A DNA stretch of 35,258 bases, from NCBI GenBank assembly GCA_024687305.1, contig JAILEQ010000052.1, positions 1-35,258 on the forward strand, written 5' to 3'. The notes under the pieces are model-generated. The model did not search any database, had not been told where the DNA came from, and was given only the letters and a program-made list of their open reading frames with translations. Below are positions 21,924-34,376 of this stretch, one piece after another. Position 1 is the stretch's first letter. Every line of letters starts with the position of its first letter. Both the position numbers and the translations under genes were made by a program. Source of the DNA: Lachnospiraceae bacterium (GTDB taxonomy: Bacteria > Bacillota > Clostridia > Lachnospirales > Lachnospiraceae).

Positions 21924-23655
21924 GGAATTGAAGGCGTACCTCTTTGCGGAAGAAAAACCCAACGAGGCGCAGGAAAGAAGTTTACATAACTTCATAATAG
22001 AAACGCTCGGTCATGATACTGAGATCGAGTGGGAAAAAAGCGATAAGTACAGCGGCGGTTTTGCTTTAAAGATCGGGGAGACGTTGTATGACTGGAGTAC
22101 AAAGGGCCGGTTAAGGCAATTAAGAGATGCCGTAACGGGCGTTTCGGCGAGCGAAGAAGTCATACCGCTTATCAAAGACAAACTTTCCGAATGGACTCCC
22201 AAAGCAATGGCCGAAGAAGTGGGTGAAGTGCTTACCGTAGGCGACGGTATCGTTACGATAAGCGGCTTACGTCATGTCACTTACGGAGAGATCCTGCTGT
22301 TTGAGGACGGAACAAGAGGAATGGCGCTCGATCTTCGTCCCAACGAGATCGGATGCATTTTGTTTGACGATGACGAATGCATTAAAGAAGGCAGTTCCGT
22401 AAGACGGACAGGTAAGACGGCCGGTGTTCCCGTGGGAAACGCCTTTTTGGGCCGTGTCGTAAATGCTCTCGGAGTTCCGATAGACGGCGGCGGTGCGATA
22501 GCGCGTACAGGTTACAGACCGATAGAATCTCCCGCACCGGGTATTCTTGACAGACAGCCGGTAAACGAGCCTCTTGAGACCGGAATAGTCACGATCGATT
22601 CGATGTTCCCCATCGGAAGAGGTCAGCGTGAACTTATAATCGGTGACAGACAGACCGGAAAAACTTCTATTGCGACCGATACGATCATAAATCAAAAAGG
22701 TAAAGGCGTTATCTGCATTTACGTTGCCATCGGCCAGAAGACAAGCCTTGTTTCAAGACTTTGCGAGACGCTGTATAAAAACGGTGCCATGGACTATACG
22801 ATCGTTGTAAGTGCTTCGGCGGCCGATTCACCTTCGCTTCAATATATCGCTCCCTATGCAGGCTGTGCCATGGGAGAGTATTTCATGAATAAAGGGCAGG
22901 ATGTTCTGATCATTTATGATGATCTTACAAAACATGCCGTTGCATACCGCTCCATAAGTCTTTTGCTTGAAAGAAGTCCCGGGCGTGAAGCGTATCCCGG
23001 AGATGTCTTCTATCTTCACTCAAGACTTTTGGAAAGATCGGCACATTTAAGCGACGATCTCGGCGGCGGTTCGATGACGGCACTTCCTATCGTTGAAACA
23101 CAGGAAGGCGATGTATCGGCATACATTCCCACCAATATCATTTCCATTACCGACGGACAGATATTCCTTGAGACGGATCTTTTCTTTGCGGGTCAGCGCC
23201 CCGCGGTCAATGTCGGACTGTCTGTATCAAGAGTCGGAGGCGATGCGCAGACAAAGGCTATGAAGAAAGCTGCAGGCTCGATACGTCTCGACCTGGCACA
23301 GTTCAGGGAAATGGAAGTGTTTACCCAGTTTTCGACCGATATGGACGAATCTACAAAGAATCAGTTAACATACGGCAACGGCATCATGGAGATGTTAAAG
23401 CAACCTCAGAATCATCCGTATACGCAGGATGAAGAGGTTATCATGCTGACCGTCGCCCAATATACGAGATTTAAAGGTATTGCCGTAAAAGATGTTAAAA
23501 AGTTTATAGCAGGCGTTACGGCATACATTAAAGAGACTAATCCAAATCTGATCGAAAGGATCAATTCCACAGGCAGAATTGAAGACATCGACAGACAGGA
23601 TATCACATCGGCAGCAGATAAGTATTTGGCAAGATTTGTTAAATCGGCAGGCTGA
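21916..23655 (+). CDS. atpA: ATP synthase F1 alpha subunit with fused delta C-terminal-like domain
   Basis: Alpha subunits usually have about 500 residues; this one has 579. Residues 1-75 look like the C-terminal domain of delta (AtpH): DKYSGGFALKIGETLYDWS then GRLRQLRDAV mirrors the E. coli delta ending (GVIIRAGDMVIDGSVRGRL). The alpha N-terminal helix follows (SASEEVIPLIKDKLSEW, 77-93), then AEEVGEVLTVGDGIV and a normal alpha with P-loop GDRQTGKTS and a VSRVGGDAQTKAMKK segment. The N-terminal six-helix domain of delta is missing. ATG 21916 has AAGGA 8 bases upstream; 21913 is also possible. Alpha is present three times in F1 and delta once, so fusion implies three delta-like domains unless processed. 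Confidence 0.9.
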   Translation: MTEELKAYLFAEEKPNEAQERSLHNFIIETLGHDTEIEWEKSDKYSGGFALKIGETLYDWSTKGRLRQLRDAVTGVSASEEVIPLIKDKLSEWTPKAMAEEVGEVLTVGDGIVTISGLRHVTYGEILLFEDGTRGMALDLRPNEIGCILFDDDECIKEGSSVRRTGKTAGVPVGNAFLGRVVNALGVPIDGGGAIARTGYRPIESPAPGILDRQPVNEPLETGIVTIDSMFPIGRGQRELIIGDRQTGKTSIATDTIINQKGKGVICIYVAIGQKTSLVSRLCETLYKNGAMDYTIVVSASAADSPSLQYIAPYAGCAMGEYFMNKGQDVLIIYDDLTKHAVAYRSISLLLERSPGREAYPGDVFYLHSRLLERSAHLSDDLGGGSMTALPIVETQEGDVSAYIPTNIISITDGQIFLETDLFFAGQRPAVNVGLSVSRVGGDAQTKAMKKAAGSIRLDLAQFREMEVFTQFSTDMDESTKNQLTYGNGIMEMLKQPQNHPYTQDEEVIMLTVAQYTRFKGIAVKDVKKFIAGVTAYIKETNPNLIERINSTGRIEDIDRQDITSAADKYLARFVKSAG

Positions 23656-23669
23656 ACGGAGAAAAACGG

Positions 23670-25965
<2,296 letters not shown>

Positions 25966-25976
25966 AGAGAGAACAG

Positions 25977-26390
25977 ATGACAGAGTTTAAACTTAGGATA
26001 CTTGAAGCCGACAACACTTTTTATGACGGCAATTGCATTTCAATAATAGTGCCTACATCGGAAGGCTTATATGGCATACAGGCCAATCACGAGAATATGA
26101 TCGCGGCCATAGTGCCCGGAGAGCTTAAGTTTACTCTGCCTGACAACGAGGTCATAACCGCAGCGATCACAAACGGTTTTTTACGTATGGAAGACAATGA
26201 ACTTCTTATACTCGCAGAGGCGGCCGAAACGCCCGAAGAGATTGATGAGAGACACAACCTCGAGGAGATCCAGCTTGCAAGAGAAGAACTTTTAAGCAAG
26301 CAGAGCGTCGAAGAATATCGTATCGCTCAGGCACGTATGGCCCGTGCGATCAACAGACTTAAGGTAAAGAGTAAGTTCAGAAAAAAATAA
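25977..26390 (+). CDS. atpC: ATP synthase F1 epsilon subunit
   Basis: This 137-residue protein has the beta-sandwich N-terminal domain (FKLRILEADNTFYDGNCIS, GLYGIQANHENMIAAIVPG) and a C-terminal helical hairpin (EEIDERHNLEEIQLAREELL), which inhibits hydrolysis in bacteria. It starts at ATG 25977, 11 bases after atpD, with a weak GAGAG site. It is the last gene of the ATP synthase operon; no clear terminator follows before the next gene 41 bases on, so read-through into the kinase gene is possible. Confidence 0.92.
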   Translation: MTEFKLRILEADNTFYDGNCISIIVPTSEGLYGIQANHENMIAAIVPGELKFTLPDNEVITAAITNGFLRMEDNELLILAEAAETPEEIDERHNLEEIQLAREELLSKQSVEEYRIAQARMARAINRLKVKSKFRKK

Positions 26391-26431
26391 GCATCTCAGT
26401 TATGTAAACCACAATTCTAACGGAAAACCCT

Positions 26432-28849
26432 ATGGCAGAAGCGCAAAGAAAAAACGCAGAAAGAAAAAAGAATACGCCCGGAAAGCACAAGATGATTTTT
26501 CCGCTTGTCATCATTTTGATCTTTATGATCGGGATGGTCGCATATACGTCATGGACGTTGTATAAAGTCGCGGTATCCAATATTCGGGAAGTCGGCGAGG
26601 ACAGGATCATAAACGTTTCTGCCCGTCTTGACAACTATCTGTATACTACAAAGAGCGTTCTTTGGGTTACGGCCGATACTGTCGATCACATGCTCAGAAC
26701 AGGACGCTCTAACGCACAGATCACAGCATATATCGCTGAAGAAACCACCAAACAGGCTACAAAATTCGATGAAAACTATACGGGCATATACGGCTATATA
26801 AATGCGGCCTATGTTGACGGTGAAGGATGGGTTCCTCCGAAAGGATATTCCCCCACGGAAAGAGACTGGTACCTGAAGGCTATTGAAGGCGACGGTGAGG
26901 CGACTCTTGTTCCGCCTTATGTGGATGCACAGACCGGAGCCGTTATCATTTCCATCAGCAGAAAGCTGCCCAACAGCGCCAATGTTCTTTCAATGGATGT
27001 TACTCTTAATCGGATCCAAAGGATGATGGGAGACCTTACCGTAAAGGGCAAGGGCTATGGATTCATTGTTGATCAGACCGGACTGATAATCGCTCACGCA
27101 GATGAGAACAAAAAAGGCACTTATATGTACGATGATGAAGAAGGTGCCGATTTTTTCAGAGCGATCACCGAAGATACCACCGGTTATTTCAATTATGAAT
27201 ATGCTGGTGAAAAGAATACCGTTTTCGTTACCGAGATCATGGATCAGTGGTATGTTGTAATGTCTGTCAGCGACAAAGAATTGTTCCGCGAAGAAAATAG
27301 GCAGATGATCGTAAATGTTGTCATCTGTATGGTGATCTTTTCAATGATCGCAGCTTTCTATTATCTTGGATACTGCAATGAGCAGATCTACGCACATCGA
27401 GTTGAGCAGATGAAAATGGAAGAGCACAGGCAGGAATATGAGACCAGGATGCTGATCCTTGAAAAGGAAGCCGCCGACAACGCCAACAAAGCAAAGAGTA
27501 ATTTCCTGGCGAACATGTCACATGAGATCAGAACTCCCATGAATGCGATCATTGGTATGGGTGAAATGATACTTCGTGAGACCAAAGAAGAGAAGACAAG
27601 AAAGTACGCTTCCGATATCGAGAGTGCGGGAAGAACGCTTCTTTCGATCATAAATGACATACTGGATCTTAGCAAGATCGAATCGGGAAAAATGGAGCTT
27701 GTTCCTGTTGAATATGAATTTGCTTCAGTTTTGAACGATACGGTAAATATGACCATGAATAAGGCCAAAGAAAAAGGCCTGACATATCAGTTAAACGTTG
27801 ATTCCACTATCCCTTCCGTAATGCTTGGCGATGAGATAAGAGTCCGTCAGGTTATTTTGAACATAGTAAACAATGCCATCAAATATACCAACAAGGGTGG
27901 TATTAGCATAGATTTTTCTTTTGACAAAGATAAGAACATTTTGGAATGCGGCGTAAAAGATGACGGTATCGGTATCAAATCCGAAGATATAGACAAGCTG
28001 TTTTCTTCGTTCCAGCGACTCGATGAGACAAGGAACCGTAATATCGAAGGAACAGGTCTTGGACTTGCCATCACCAAGCAGCTGACCGAAATGATGGGCG
28101 GCGGGATAAGCGTCGAGAGCGAATACGGAAAAGGCTCTACGTTTACGGTAAGGATGATACAGACTGTCATCGATGATACTCCCATAGGAGATTACACGGA
28201 GCATCTTGAAAAAGCGCTCAAAGAAAAAGAACAATACGTTCCCCAGCTTGTTGCACCAAAGGCCAGGATACTCATAGTCGATGATAACGAGATGAACCTT
28301 GAAGTCATTACCGAACTGATGGGAGCGACCAGAATGCAGATAACTACCGCACTGTCGGGTAAGGAATGTATTGCTGCGCTTGAAAAAGAAACCTTTGATC
28401 TGGTGCTGCTCGATCAGATGATGCCGGGAATGTCCGGTATCCAGACTTTGGCGATCATCAGAGAACGTCATCTTGCGGATGATACCCCCATAATCGCACT
28501 TACCGCCGATGCGATAGTCGGTGCTCGCGACACATACATAAAAGAAGGTTTCACCGATTATCTTTCAAAGCCCATCATGTATTCGGAACTTGAGACGGCA
28601 CTTAAAAAGAATATTGACGCAAAGCTTATACTTACAAAAGAGGAACTCATAATATTGCAGGAAGAAGAGGCCAAGAAGAAAAAAGCGGAGCGTCCGGTCA
28701 TTCTTGTGATCTCCGAGTCGCCCGACAAGTTAAAAGAATTAAAAGAAACGATAAGCGACAAGTTTAAAGGCGTATTTGTGCGTGACGAGGAAAGCGCGGA
28801 GAAGTATCTTAAAACTCATAACGTTGACTATGTCTTCCGTGCACAGTGA
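26432..28849 (+). CDS. Cache-domain hybrid sensor histidine kinase, ending in a half receiver
   Basis: This 805-residue membrane protein has TM1 (about 21-45), an extracellular double Cache-like domain (about 55-290; [16 protein letters not shown]), TM2 (about 290-312), and a coiled linker. A canonical HisKA follows with [16 protein letters not shown] and His364, then HATPase ([35 protein letters not shown]). A receiver domain follows (about 613-735; [13 protein letters not shown], Asp661 in [21 protein letters not shown]). The final 60 residues ([15 protein letters not shown] to VDYVFRAQ) resemble the first half of a second receiver cut at the phospho-Asp strand. It probably senses a small ligand and phosphorylates an unlinked regulator. 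Only a weak ribosome site is seen. Confidence 0.92.
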   Translation: MAEAQRKNAERKKNTPGKHKMIFPLVIILIFMIGMVAYTSWTLYKVAVSNIREVGEDRIINVSARLDNYLYTTKSVLWVTADTVDHMLRTGRSNAQITAYIAEETTKQATKFDENYTGIYGYINAAYVDGEGWVPPKGYSPTERDWYLKAIEGDGEATLVPPYVDAQTGAVIISISRKLPNSANVLSMDVTLNRIQRMMGDLTVKGKGYGFIVDQTGLIIAHADENKKGTYMYDDEEGADFFRAITEDTTGYFNYEYAGEKNTVFVTEIMDQWYVVMSVSDKELFREENRQMIVNVVICMVIFSMIAAFYYLGYCNEQIYAHRVEQMKMEEHRQEYETRMLILEKEAADNANKAKSNFLANMSHEIRTPMNAIIGMGEMILRETKEEKTRKYASDIESAGRTLLSIINDILDLSKIESGKMELVPVEYEFASVLNDTVNMTMNKAKEKGLTYQLNVDSTIPSVMLGDEIRVRQVILNIVNNAIKYTNKGGISIDFSFDKDKNILECGVKDDGIGIKSEDIDKLFSSFQRLDETRNRNIEGTGLGLAITKQLTEMMGGGISVESEYGKGSTFTVRMIQTVIDDTPIGDYTEHLEKALKEKEQYVPQLVAPKARILIVDDNEMNLEVITELMGATRMQITTALSGKECIAALEKETFDLVLLDQMMPGMSGIQTLAIIRERHLADDTPIIALTADAIVGARDTYIKEGFTDYLSKPIMYSELETALKKNIDAKLILTKEELIILQEEEAKKKKAERPVILVISESPDKLKELKETISDKFKGVFVRDEESAEKYLKTHNVDYVFRAQ

Positions 28850-28862
28850 TACGCGATATTAT

Positions 28863-28887
28863 AAAGGCACCTTTAGGGGTGTCTTTT
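28863..28887 (+). terminator. Intrinsic terminator after the hybrid kinase gene
   Basis: AAAGGCACC (28863-28871) pairs with GGTGTCTTT (28878-28886), with one G-U pair, around TTTAGG, and ends in TTTT. It follows the stop codon by 13 bases. Confidence 0.78.
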
Positions 28888-28952
28888 CATTTTTAATAAA
28901 AAAATGCTTTCTTTTTACTTTAAGATGTGATATGCTGTGATAGTTTTCCGCC

Positions 28953-28978
28953 CCATTTTCGGGGGACAGTGAAAATGG
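28953..28978 (+). promoter_or_regulatory. Leader hairpin upstream of the HelD-like gene
   Basis: CCATTTTC (28953-28960) pairs perfectly with GAAAATGG (28971-28978) around GGGGGACAGT. CCCC (28951-28954) can alternatively pair with GGGG at 28961-28964, so two folds compete. It could be an operator or an mRNA leader structure. The ribosome site AGGTGA (28999-29004) is outside. Confidence 0.4.
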
Positions 28979-29009
28979 TTAACATAATATCGAAGGGCAG
29001 GTGAGGTAA

Positions 29010-32000
29010 TTGGGAAGAGATCTCAAAGGAAGCTTTTACGGAACCGACAGTAAAGCCGAGAACGAAAAGTATGCCAGAATCGTCAAAGTCGCGGCCGACA
29101 ACGTCGAGAAAACCCGACAATCGGTAGCAAGTCTGCAGGCAGAATTACATGAACTGCAAGATATCTATGACGTAGACGAAAAAGAAGGCTTGGCGCAATG
29201 GTTCAACAAGGACGCGAGATTTTCCGAAGTCAGACAGGATCTGCTTAGAGCAGAGCGTGCAAAGAAGAAGCCGTATTTCGGGCGTATCGATATCGAAGAT
29301 GCGGAAAACGAACGACGCGAATCACTCTATATCGGGAAAACGGCCGTATGGGAAGATCCTACGATCCCCGAAGTGATCGACTGGCGTGCACCGATCGCAT
29401 CGGTCTATTACGACCACGGACTTGGAAAATGCAGATATACGGTACCTTTTCAAGGAAAATTCGAGGTCGATCTTTTAAGGAAGCGTACATATGTCATTGA
29501 AAATGACGGTCTGAAAGAATATTACGATTCCGAAGTTGTTGCAAATGATGAACTGCTCACAAAATATCTTTCAAAGAGCAAACGAAATGTCTTAAGCGAG
29601 ATCATCGCTACTATCCAGGAAGAACAAAATGAAATAATCAGAAAAAATCCTCACCACAACGTGCTGGTACAGGGAAGTGCGGGATCGGGAAAAACCACCG
29701 TTGCAATGCACAGAATATCCTACATTCTCTATAACTACGACCGCGAATTCAAACCCGACGGCTTTTACATTGTGGGAAGCAACAAGGTGCTTCTAAACTA
29801 CATAACCGGTGTACTGCCCGATCTTGACGTTTACGGCATCCGTCAGATGACGATGGAGGATCTTTTTATAAGACTCCTTTACGAAGATTTCGACAGCAAA
29901 AAGCATGCCGTCAAACCCCGAGACAAAGAGGATAAGAGTGCGGCGTTCAAATCCTCCGGCGAATGGTTCATGCGCCTCAACTCTTTTCTTACGGACTATG
30001 AAAAGACACTCATTCCGATAAAGGACATAGTCATCGAAGAAACAGGCCGAAGGATCATGAAGGCTTCAGAGATCGAAAATGCAATAAAACGACTCGGTGA
30101 CAAAGCGATCGTCGAAAAAATCGAGAAGTTAAACGATATACTCACCGTCAATCTTGAGAACGAACTTTACGGCAAGTATTATTCTTACAACGTTGAAACG
30201 CAGAAAAAACTGACACTCAGATACAGAAATTATTTTAAAAAATTCTATTTCAAGGGTTCCGTGTTTGATATATATGAGGAATTTCTGCAAAAAGAAAACG
30301 ATGCGGTTTCTTTGGACCCCAAGGCATTGGATCTGTACGATCTGGCATCACTTGCGTACATTTACAAACGAATAAAGGAAACGGAAGTCATTCAGGAAGC
30401 AAGTCATGTCGTTATCGACGAGGCGCAGGATTTCGGAATTGCGGTCTACAGAGCTTTAAAGTATTGCATGAGCAAATGTACCTTTACCGTTATGGGAGAT
30501 GTTGCGCAGAATATCAATCTTTCATGCGGCCTCGGTGATTGGGAGGAACTCAAAGAGGTCATGCTGCCCGAGCCATACGACAGCTTCGATCTTTTGAGAA
30601 AAAGCTATCGAAACACGATTGAGATATCAAACTTTGCGACAGATATACTTAAACATGCCACATTCCCGATATATCCCGTTGAGCCGATAATAAGGCACGG
30701 AGAAGGCGTTGCACCGAAGATCGTCCCAAAAGAAAGCGACCTGATCGCCAATATTGAAAACAAAGTAAAAGATTTTAAGTCAAAAGGATACGAAACGATC
30801 GCAATAATTTGTAAGGATCGTAAAGAGAGCAAAAAGATATACGCAAACCTAAAAGACCGTATATCCGTAAAAATGTTCGAAGAAAGCGATGAGGATTTCC
30901 TTTCCTCTACGGTTGTTATCCCTATCGAATATTCAAAAGGTCTTGAATTCGATGCCGTTATCATTGCAAATGCGTCAAAAGAAAACTATCCGAAAGAAGA
31001 CGGATACGCGAAGCTTTTGTATGTTGCCGCAACGAGAGCACTTCACGAACTTGCCGTATTTGCACTTAAGGACATGACCGGACTTATATCCGATCCGATA
31101 CCCGAAGACAGGCAAAACTATGTATTCCCCGAGGATACGTTCCATAAAAAAGCGTTCGTATTTGAAGAGGAATTCAAAACAAAGTCTGAACTGTCCAGAG
31201 AGCAGGCGATCATCGGTGATCGTGAGATCGAATTAAGAAACAAGTTCGGTCCGAAGAGGATCACGAAAGAATCTCTCATAGAGCAAAAGAAGATCGCCGC
31301 AACTCCGGCAAAAGTGCATATGTCAGGTTCATCTTACACGGGAAGTGAACTGAAAGAGACTTTGAATGCCGGGGCATCTTACAACGTTTCAAAGCCTGCC
31401 GCAAGTTCGCCTAAAAAGGCTTCATCGGGAGAATTCGGTTCCATGCCCGAAGGCTCGAGCTTAAAGCCGATAGGGCACGGAAGGATTGATAACAGCGTTA
31501 AGTGGATAAACAAGTCAAAAAATGAACTTGTAGTGACAAGTCCTTACGGTACACTCACTCTCACTATGATCGGTCCCGAAACCGTAAGAGTTCTTTTCAC
31601 AAAGCCCGTTTCAAGCGTGAAGCCTGCTCCGATACCGGAGGAGATCGGAACCCCGGGTCCGTGCAAATGGACGGTAGTCGATTCTCGCGACGCATTGGAA
31701 GTGGCGCTTGAGAAAATAAAGCTCCGTATAGAAAAACGAAGCGGTGCGATAACGTTCCTTTCGGGGACGGGAAGCGAACTTCTTAAAGAAAAAGTCGAAC
31801 CGGCAAGGCAGTATCACGGAAATGAAGACATCTGGTGGCAATACTTTGACTTTAGTAAAAAAGAAAGTTTAAGTATACGTGGAAACAGCGATTCGGATTG
31901 GCAGAAAGCCGATTCTTATGCAGGTTACATTTCATTCGGAAACGATTCGGATCGTCCCGCGCTTATAATGTCATCCAAGGGATACCAGATAATGATCCCG

Positions 32001-32102
32001 GCCGATATTAAGGCTATGCTTTGTTCCATCCCTGCTTACGGACCGTATGTAAGATTCGAAAATGCCGGAAGGATAGAGTATTACATAAGGAGTGCAAGGT
32101 AA
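29010..32102 (+). CDS. helD: HelD-like UvrD-family helicase with C-terminal GH31-N-like domain
   Basis: This 1030-residue protein begins at TTG 29010 behind AGGTGA. Residues about 10-75 form a coiled coil as in the RNA-polymerase-invading arm of HelD. A HelD-specific VIDWRAPIASVYY follows, then the P-loop GSAGSGKTT (about 222), Walker B VIDEAQDFG (about 467-475), LRKSYRNTIEIS and the C-terminal motor motif LYVAATRALHELAVF. HelD removes stalled RNA polymerase from DNA. The Bacillus protein has about 775 residues. After a Ser/Ala/Lys/Pro-rich linker (about 760-830) comes an extra 200-residue domain. Its features (ELVVTSPYGTLTLTMIG, ETVRVLFTKP, RSGAITFLSGTGSELL) recall the N-terminal beta-sandwich of GH31 glycosidases. 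Its function there is unknown. Confidence 0.88.
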   Translation: MGRDLKGSFYGTDSKAENEKYARIVKVAADNVEKTRQSVASLQAELHELQDIYDVDEKEGLAQWFNKDARFSEVRQDLLRAERAKKKPYFGRIDIEDAENERRESLYIGKTAVWEDPTIPEVIDWRAPIASVYYDHGLGKCRYTVPFQGKFEVDLLRKRTYVIENDGLKEYYDSEVVANDELLTKYLSKSKRNVLSEIIATIQEEQNEIIRKNPHHNVLVQGSAGSGKTTVAMHRISYILYNYDREFKPDGFYIVGSNKVLLNYITGVLPDLDVYGIRQMTMEDLFIRLLYEDFDSKKHAVKPRDKEDKSAAFKSSGEWFMRLNSFLTDYEKTLIPIKDIVIEETGRRIMKASEIENAIKRLGDKAIVEKIEKLNDILTVNLENELYGKYYSYNVETQKKLTLRYRNYFKKFYFKGSVFDIYEEFLQKENDAVSLDPKALDLYDLASLAYIYKRIKETEVIQEASHVVIDEAQDFGIAVYRALKYCMSKCTFTVMGDVAQNINLSCGLGDWEELKEVMLPEPYDSFDLLRKSYRNTIEISNFATDILKHATFPIYPVEPIIRHGEGVAPKIVPKESDLIANIENKVKDFKSKGYETIAIICKDRKESKKIYANLKDRISVKMFEESDEDFLSSTVVIPIEYSKGLEFDAVIIANASKENYPKEDGYAKLLYVAATRALHELAVFALKDMTGLISDPIPEDRQNYVFPEDTFHKKAFVFEEEFKTKSELSREQAIIGDREIELRNKFGPKRITKESLIEQKKIAATPAKVHMSGSSYTGSELKETLNAGASYNVSKPAASSPKKASSGEFGSMPEGSSLKPIGHGRIDNSVKWINKSKNELVVTSPYGTLTLTMIGPETVRVLFTKPVSSVKPAPIPEEIGTPGPCKWTVVDSRDALEVALEKIKLRIEKRSGAITFLSGTGSELLKEKVEPARQYHGNEDIWWQYFDFSKKESLSIRGNSDSDWQKADSYAGYISFGNDSDRPALIMSSKGYQIMIPADIKAMLCSIPAYGPYVRFENAGRIEYYIRSAR

Positions 32103-32127
32103 ACGATACGCACGATCATTTATAAAA

Positions 32128-32159
32128 AAGGCTCACGACCCGTTGTGGTCGTGAGCCTT
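32128..32159. terminator. Bidirectional terminator between helD-like and chemoreceptor genes
   Basis: AAGGCTCACGACC (32128-32140) pairs with GGTCGTGAGCCTT (32147-32159), a perfect 13-bp stem around CGTTGT. The preceding A-run (32124-32129) provides the T-tract for the minus-strand chemoreceptor transcript; for the plus strand only a weak T-rich tail follows. It serves both convergent genes. Confidence 0.85.
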
Positions 32160-32177
32160 CGTTTATGTATCGGAATA

Positions 32178-34274
32178 TCAGATATCGAATTTCTTTACAA
32201 CGTTATCAAGATTTTCGGCATTAAACTTACTGGTTTCGGCAAGCTTTTCGATATCTTTGGTAACATTGGATGTCTGTTCGTTCTTGTTTACGATCTCCGC
32301 AACACCGGTGCTGTTCTCCTGAGATGCAGCATTGACTTCCGATATCTCGTTAGCGATCTCGTTAACAGAATTGCTTAACGATTCCATAGCATCTCCGATG
32401 GCGATAACAGCTTCCTGAATGGTAGAGATGCCTTCTCCGTATTCTTTGCTCTGGTTGGAGAAGTTTGAAAAACTGTCCACAACGTTGGTCTTTACAAGAT
32501 CGATAAGTTTATTTACCTGATCACGGACATTGACTACGGACATGTTGCTTTCTTCAACAATCTGCTGAATGGAAATTGCGGTTTCTTTGGACTGGTTGGC
32601 CAACTGTCCAATCTCGCCTGCAACAACCGCAAAGCCTCGTCCCGATTCTCCGGCACGTGCGGCTTCAATGGAAGCGTTAAGTGAAAGAAGATTTGTCTGC
32701 GCGGTGATCTTCATGATCGAGTCGGCAAGTTCATTGATCTTTTCGACTGCTTCAAGACCCTTAAGAGCTTCTTTCATTTCATCAACGGTGGCATCGATCT
32801 TTTCAATGTTGTTCGCAACTTCTTTGTCGATCTTTGAATTCATTTCTTCGGAAGCTTTTATAAGATTGTCCGAATCGTCTTTACCGTGATTAACCTTATC
32901 GGAAACGGTCTCAACGAGTTTAACGATCTTGTTGATCTCTTCGTTGACAGATTCCATTGCGTGATTGGTCTTTTCAATACTTTCGGAAAGCGAATCGGCA
33001 ACTTCGGTATTTTCTGACGTAACGCTGACCAAAAGGTCCGAGGTCTCGTTCATGTTGTCGGTGCTTGTATTAAGAGAGTCGCTGCAGCCTCGTAAGACAT
33101 CCACAACATTTTTGAGCATTGCGATAACGTCTTTGGTTGCTTTTGCAAGTTTTCCGATCTCGTCACCTCTCTTTTCGAGTCCGTCGATCTCGCTTCCGGC
33201 TTCAAGATTGTAGCCCGCAACCTTTGTAAGGGCTTTTTCAACCGTTGTAAGAGGTCTGGTAAGTATATTGATTATGACAGCAAGTACAACGGCTACGGCG
33301 ATCAGCGAGATAACACCGATAAGAACCGTTGCGGACTGTGCGGATTTTGCTTCGCTGTACAGAGACTGAAGGTCTGTTCCGACAAAAAGGAGCCATGAAT
33401 ACTGCGGAATAAATGTGTATGAGCCAAGCATCTTCTGACCGGTCTTGGGGCTTACGTATTCCATTGTTCCGTATGCTGCGTCGGCATTTATATAGTAAGG
33501 ATCGGGCTCGGCACCTTCGGGAAGAGTGGGATCGATCTTCATGTTTGCAAATATCTCGGCTACGGGACCCGATTCAATGGTTGTTGTAATAAGCGAAGGG
33601 TCGTTATCGTAAATGATGCTTCCGTCGCTTGTGCTTAACATCGTGATCTCCGTATTGGGACCAAGGTCTATGCTTTTGAGTATTTCATTCAATTCTGCCG
33701 AAGAAACGGTTACAGATACATAGCCCGAGGGAGCACCTGCTTTTGTATATCCCGATTTAGCCATGCAAAGCGAGATCTCGTTCGTGGCGGGAGATAAAAG
33801 TGCCATTGCGCTGTATAACGGGGTTGCATCGGGTGTGTAATAGAAGGCGTTGAGCATCTCGATTATATCATCGGGATTTCTGAAGCCCACCATGGCCGGA
33901 ACGTTATGTACAAGACATGTGCCTTCGTAAGCGGTAAAAAGAACACTGTCCACATTCGGAATAATGGTCGCCATCTGCTCGGTCGTATGCTGAGCCGCCG
34001 CAACCACTTCGGGTGTGGGATGGTCGGACTCCTGCATAAGAGCCTGCATGGTGTCCGATATCATGTATGAATCGAGATAGGTAAATTCTCTGGCGATATA
34101 TTCACTTAAAAGTTGAGCTTTTGAATCAACAACATTTGTAAGTGACTGTTTTGCACTGTTTTCAAGTATTGAGAAAATGTTACGTGAGGATATCATACTC
34201 TGCGCAACAATTCCGACAGCAGTTGCCAGAACTACAAAAAGAGTAATTTTGACATAGAGTTTAAGTTTTTTCAT
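32178..34274 (-). CDS. Methyl-accepting chemotaxis protein with Cache sensor domain
   Basis: This 698-residue chemoreceptor has TM1 (about 6-30), a periplasm-equivalent Cache-like sensor (about 35-310; [35 protein letters not shown]), TM2 (about 317-342), a HAMP domain ([18 protein letters not shown]), then a long signalling coiled coil. The MCP hairpin tip with the conserved [18 protein letters not shown] then [14 protein letters not shown] lies in the last third. It would control CheA and flagellar bias in response to an external ligand. GGAGG lies 7 bases upstream of ATG. No che genes are in the window. The sensor domain resembles the neighbouring hybrid kinase in type but not obviously in sequence. 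Confidence 0.95.
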   Translation of the reverse strand: MKKLKLYVKITLFVVLATAVGIVAQSMISSRNIFSILENSAKQSLTNVVDSKAQLLSEYIAREFTYLDSYMISDTMQALMQESDHPTPEVVAAAQHTTEQMATIIPNVDSVLFTAYEGTCLVHNVPAMVGFRNPDDIIEMLNAFYYTPDATPLYSAMALLSPATNEISLCMAKSGYTKAGAPSGYVSVTVSSAELNEILKSIDLGPNTEITMLSTSDGSIIYDNDPSLITTTIESGPVAEIFANMKIDPTLPEGAEPDPYYINADAAYGTMEYVSPKTGQKMLGSYTFIPQYSWLLFVGTDLQSLYSEAKSAQSATVLIGVISLIAVAVVLAVIINILTRPLTTVEKALTKVAGYNLEAGSEIDGLEKRGDEIGKLAKATKDVIAMLKNVVDVLRGCSDSLNTSTDNMNETSDLLVSVTSENTEVADSLSESIEKTNHAMESVNEEINKIVKLVETVSDKVNHGKDDSDNLIKASEEMNSKIDKEVANNIEKIDATVDEMKEALKGLEAVEKINELADSIMKITAQTNLLSLNASIEAARAGESGRGFAVVAGEIGQLANQSKETAISIQQIVEESNMSVVNVRDQVNKLIDLVKTNVVDSFSNFSNQSKEYGEGISTIQEAVIAIGDAMESLSNSVNEIANEISEVNAASQENSTGVAEIVNKNEQTSNVTKDIEKLAETSKFNAENLDNVVKKFDI

Positions 34275-34376
34275 TGTTCGCCTCCGATCGATCAGATAAC
34301 TAAAAACAATATACAGTACTATATTATTATATTATCCCTATTAACATGCTGTTATCTTTTTTATGGCGAACCGTTT

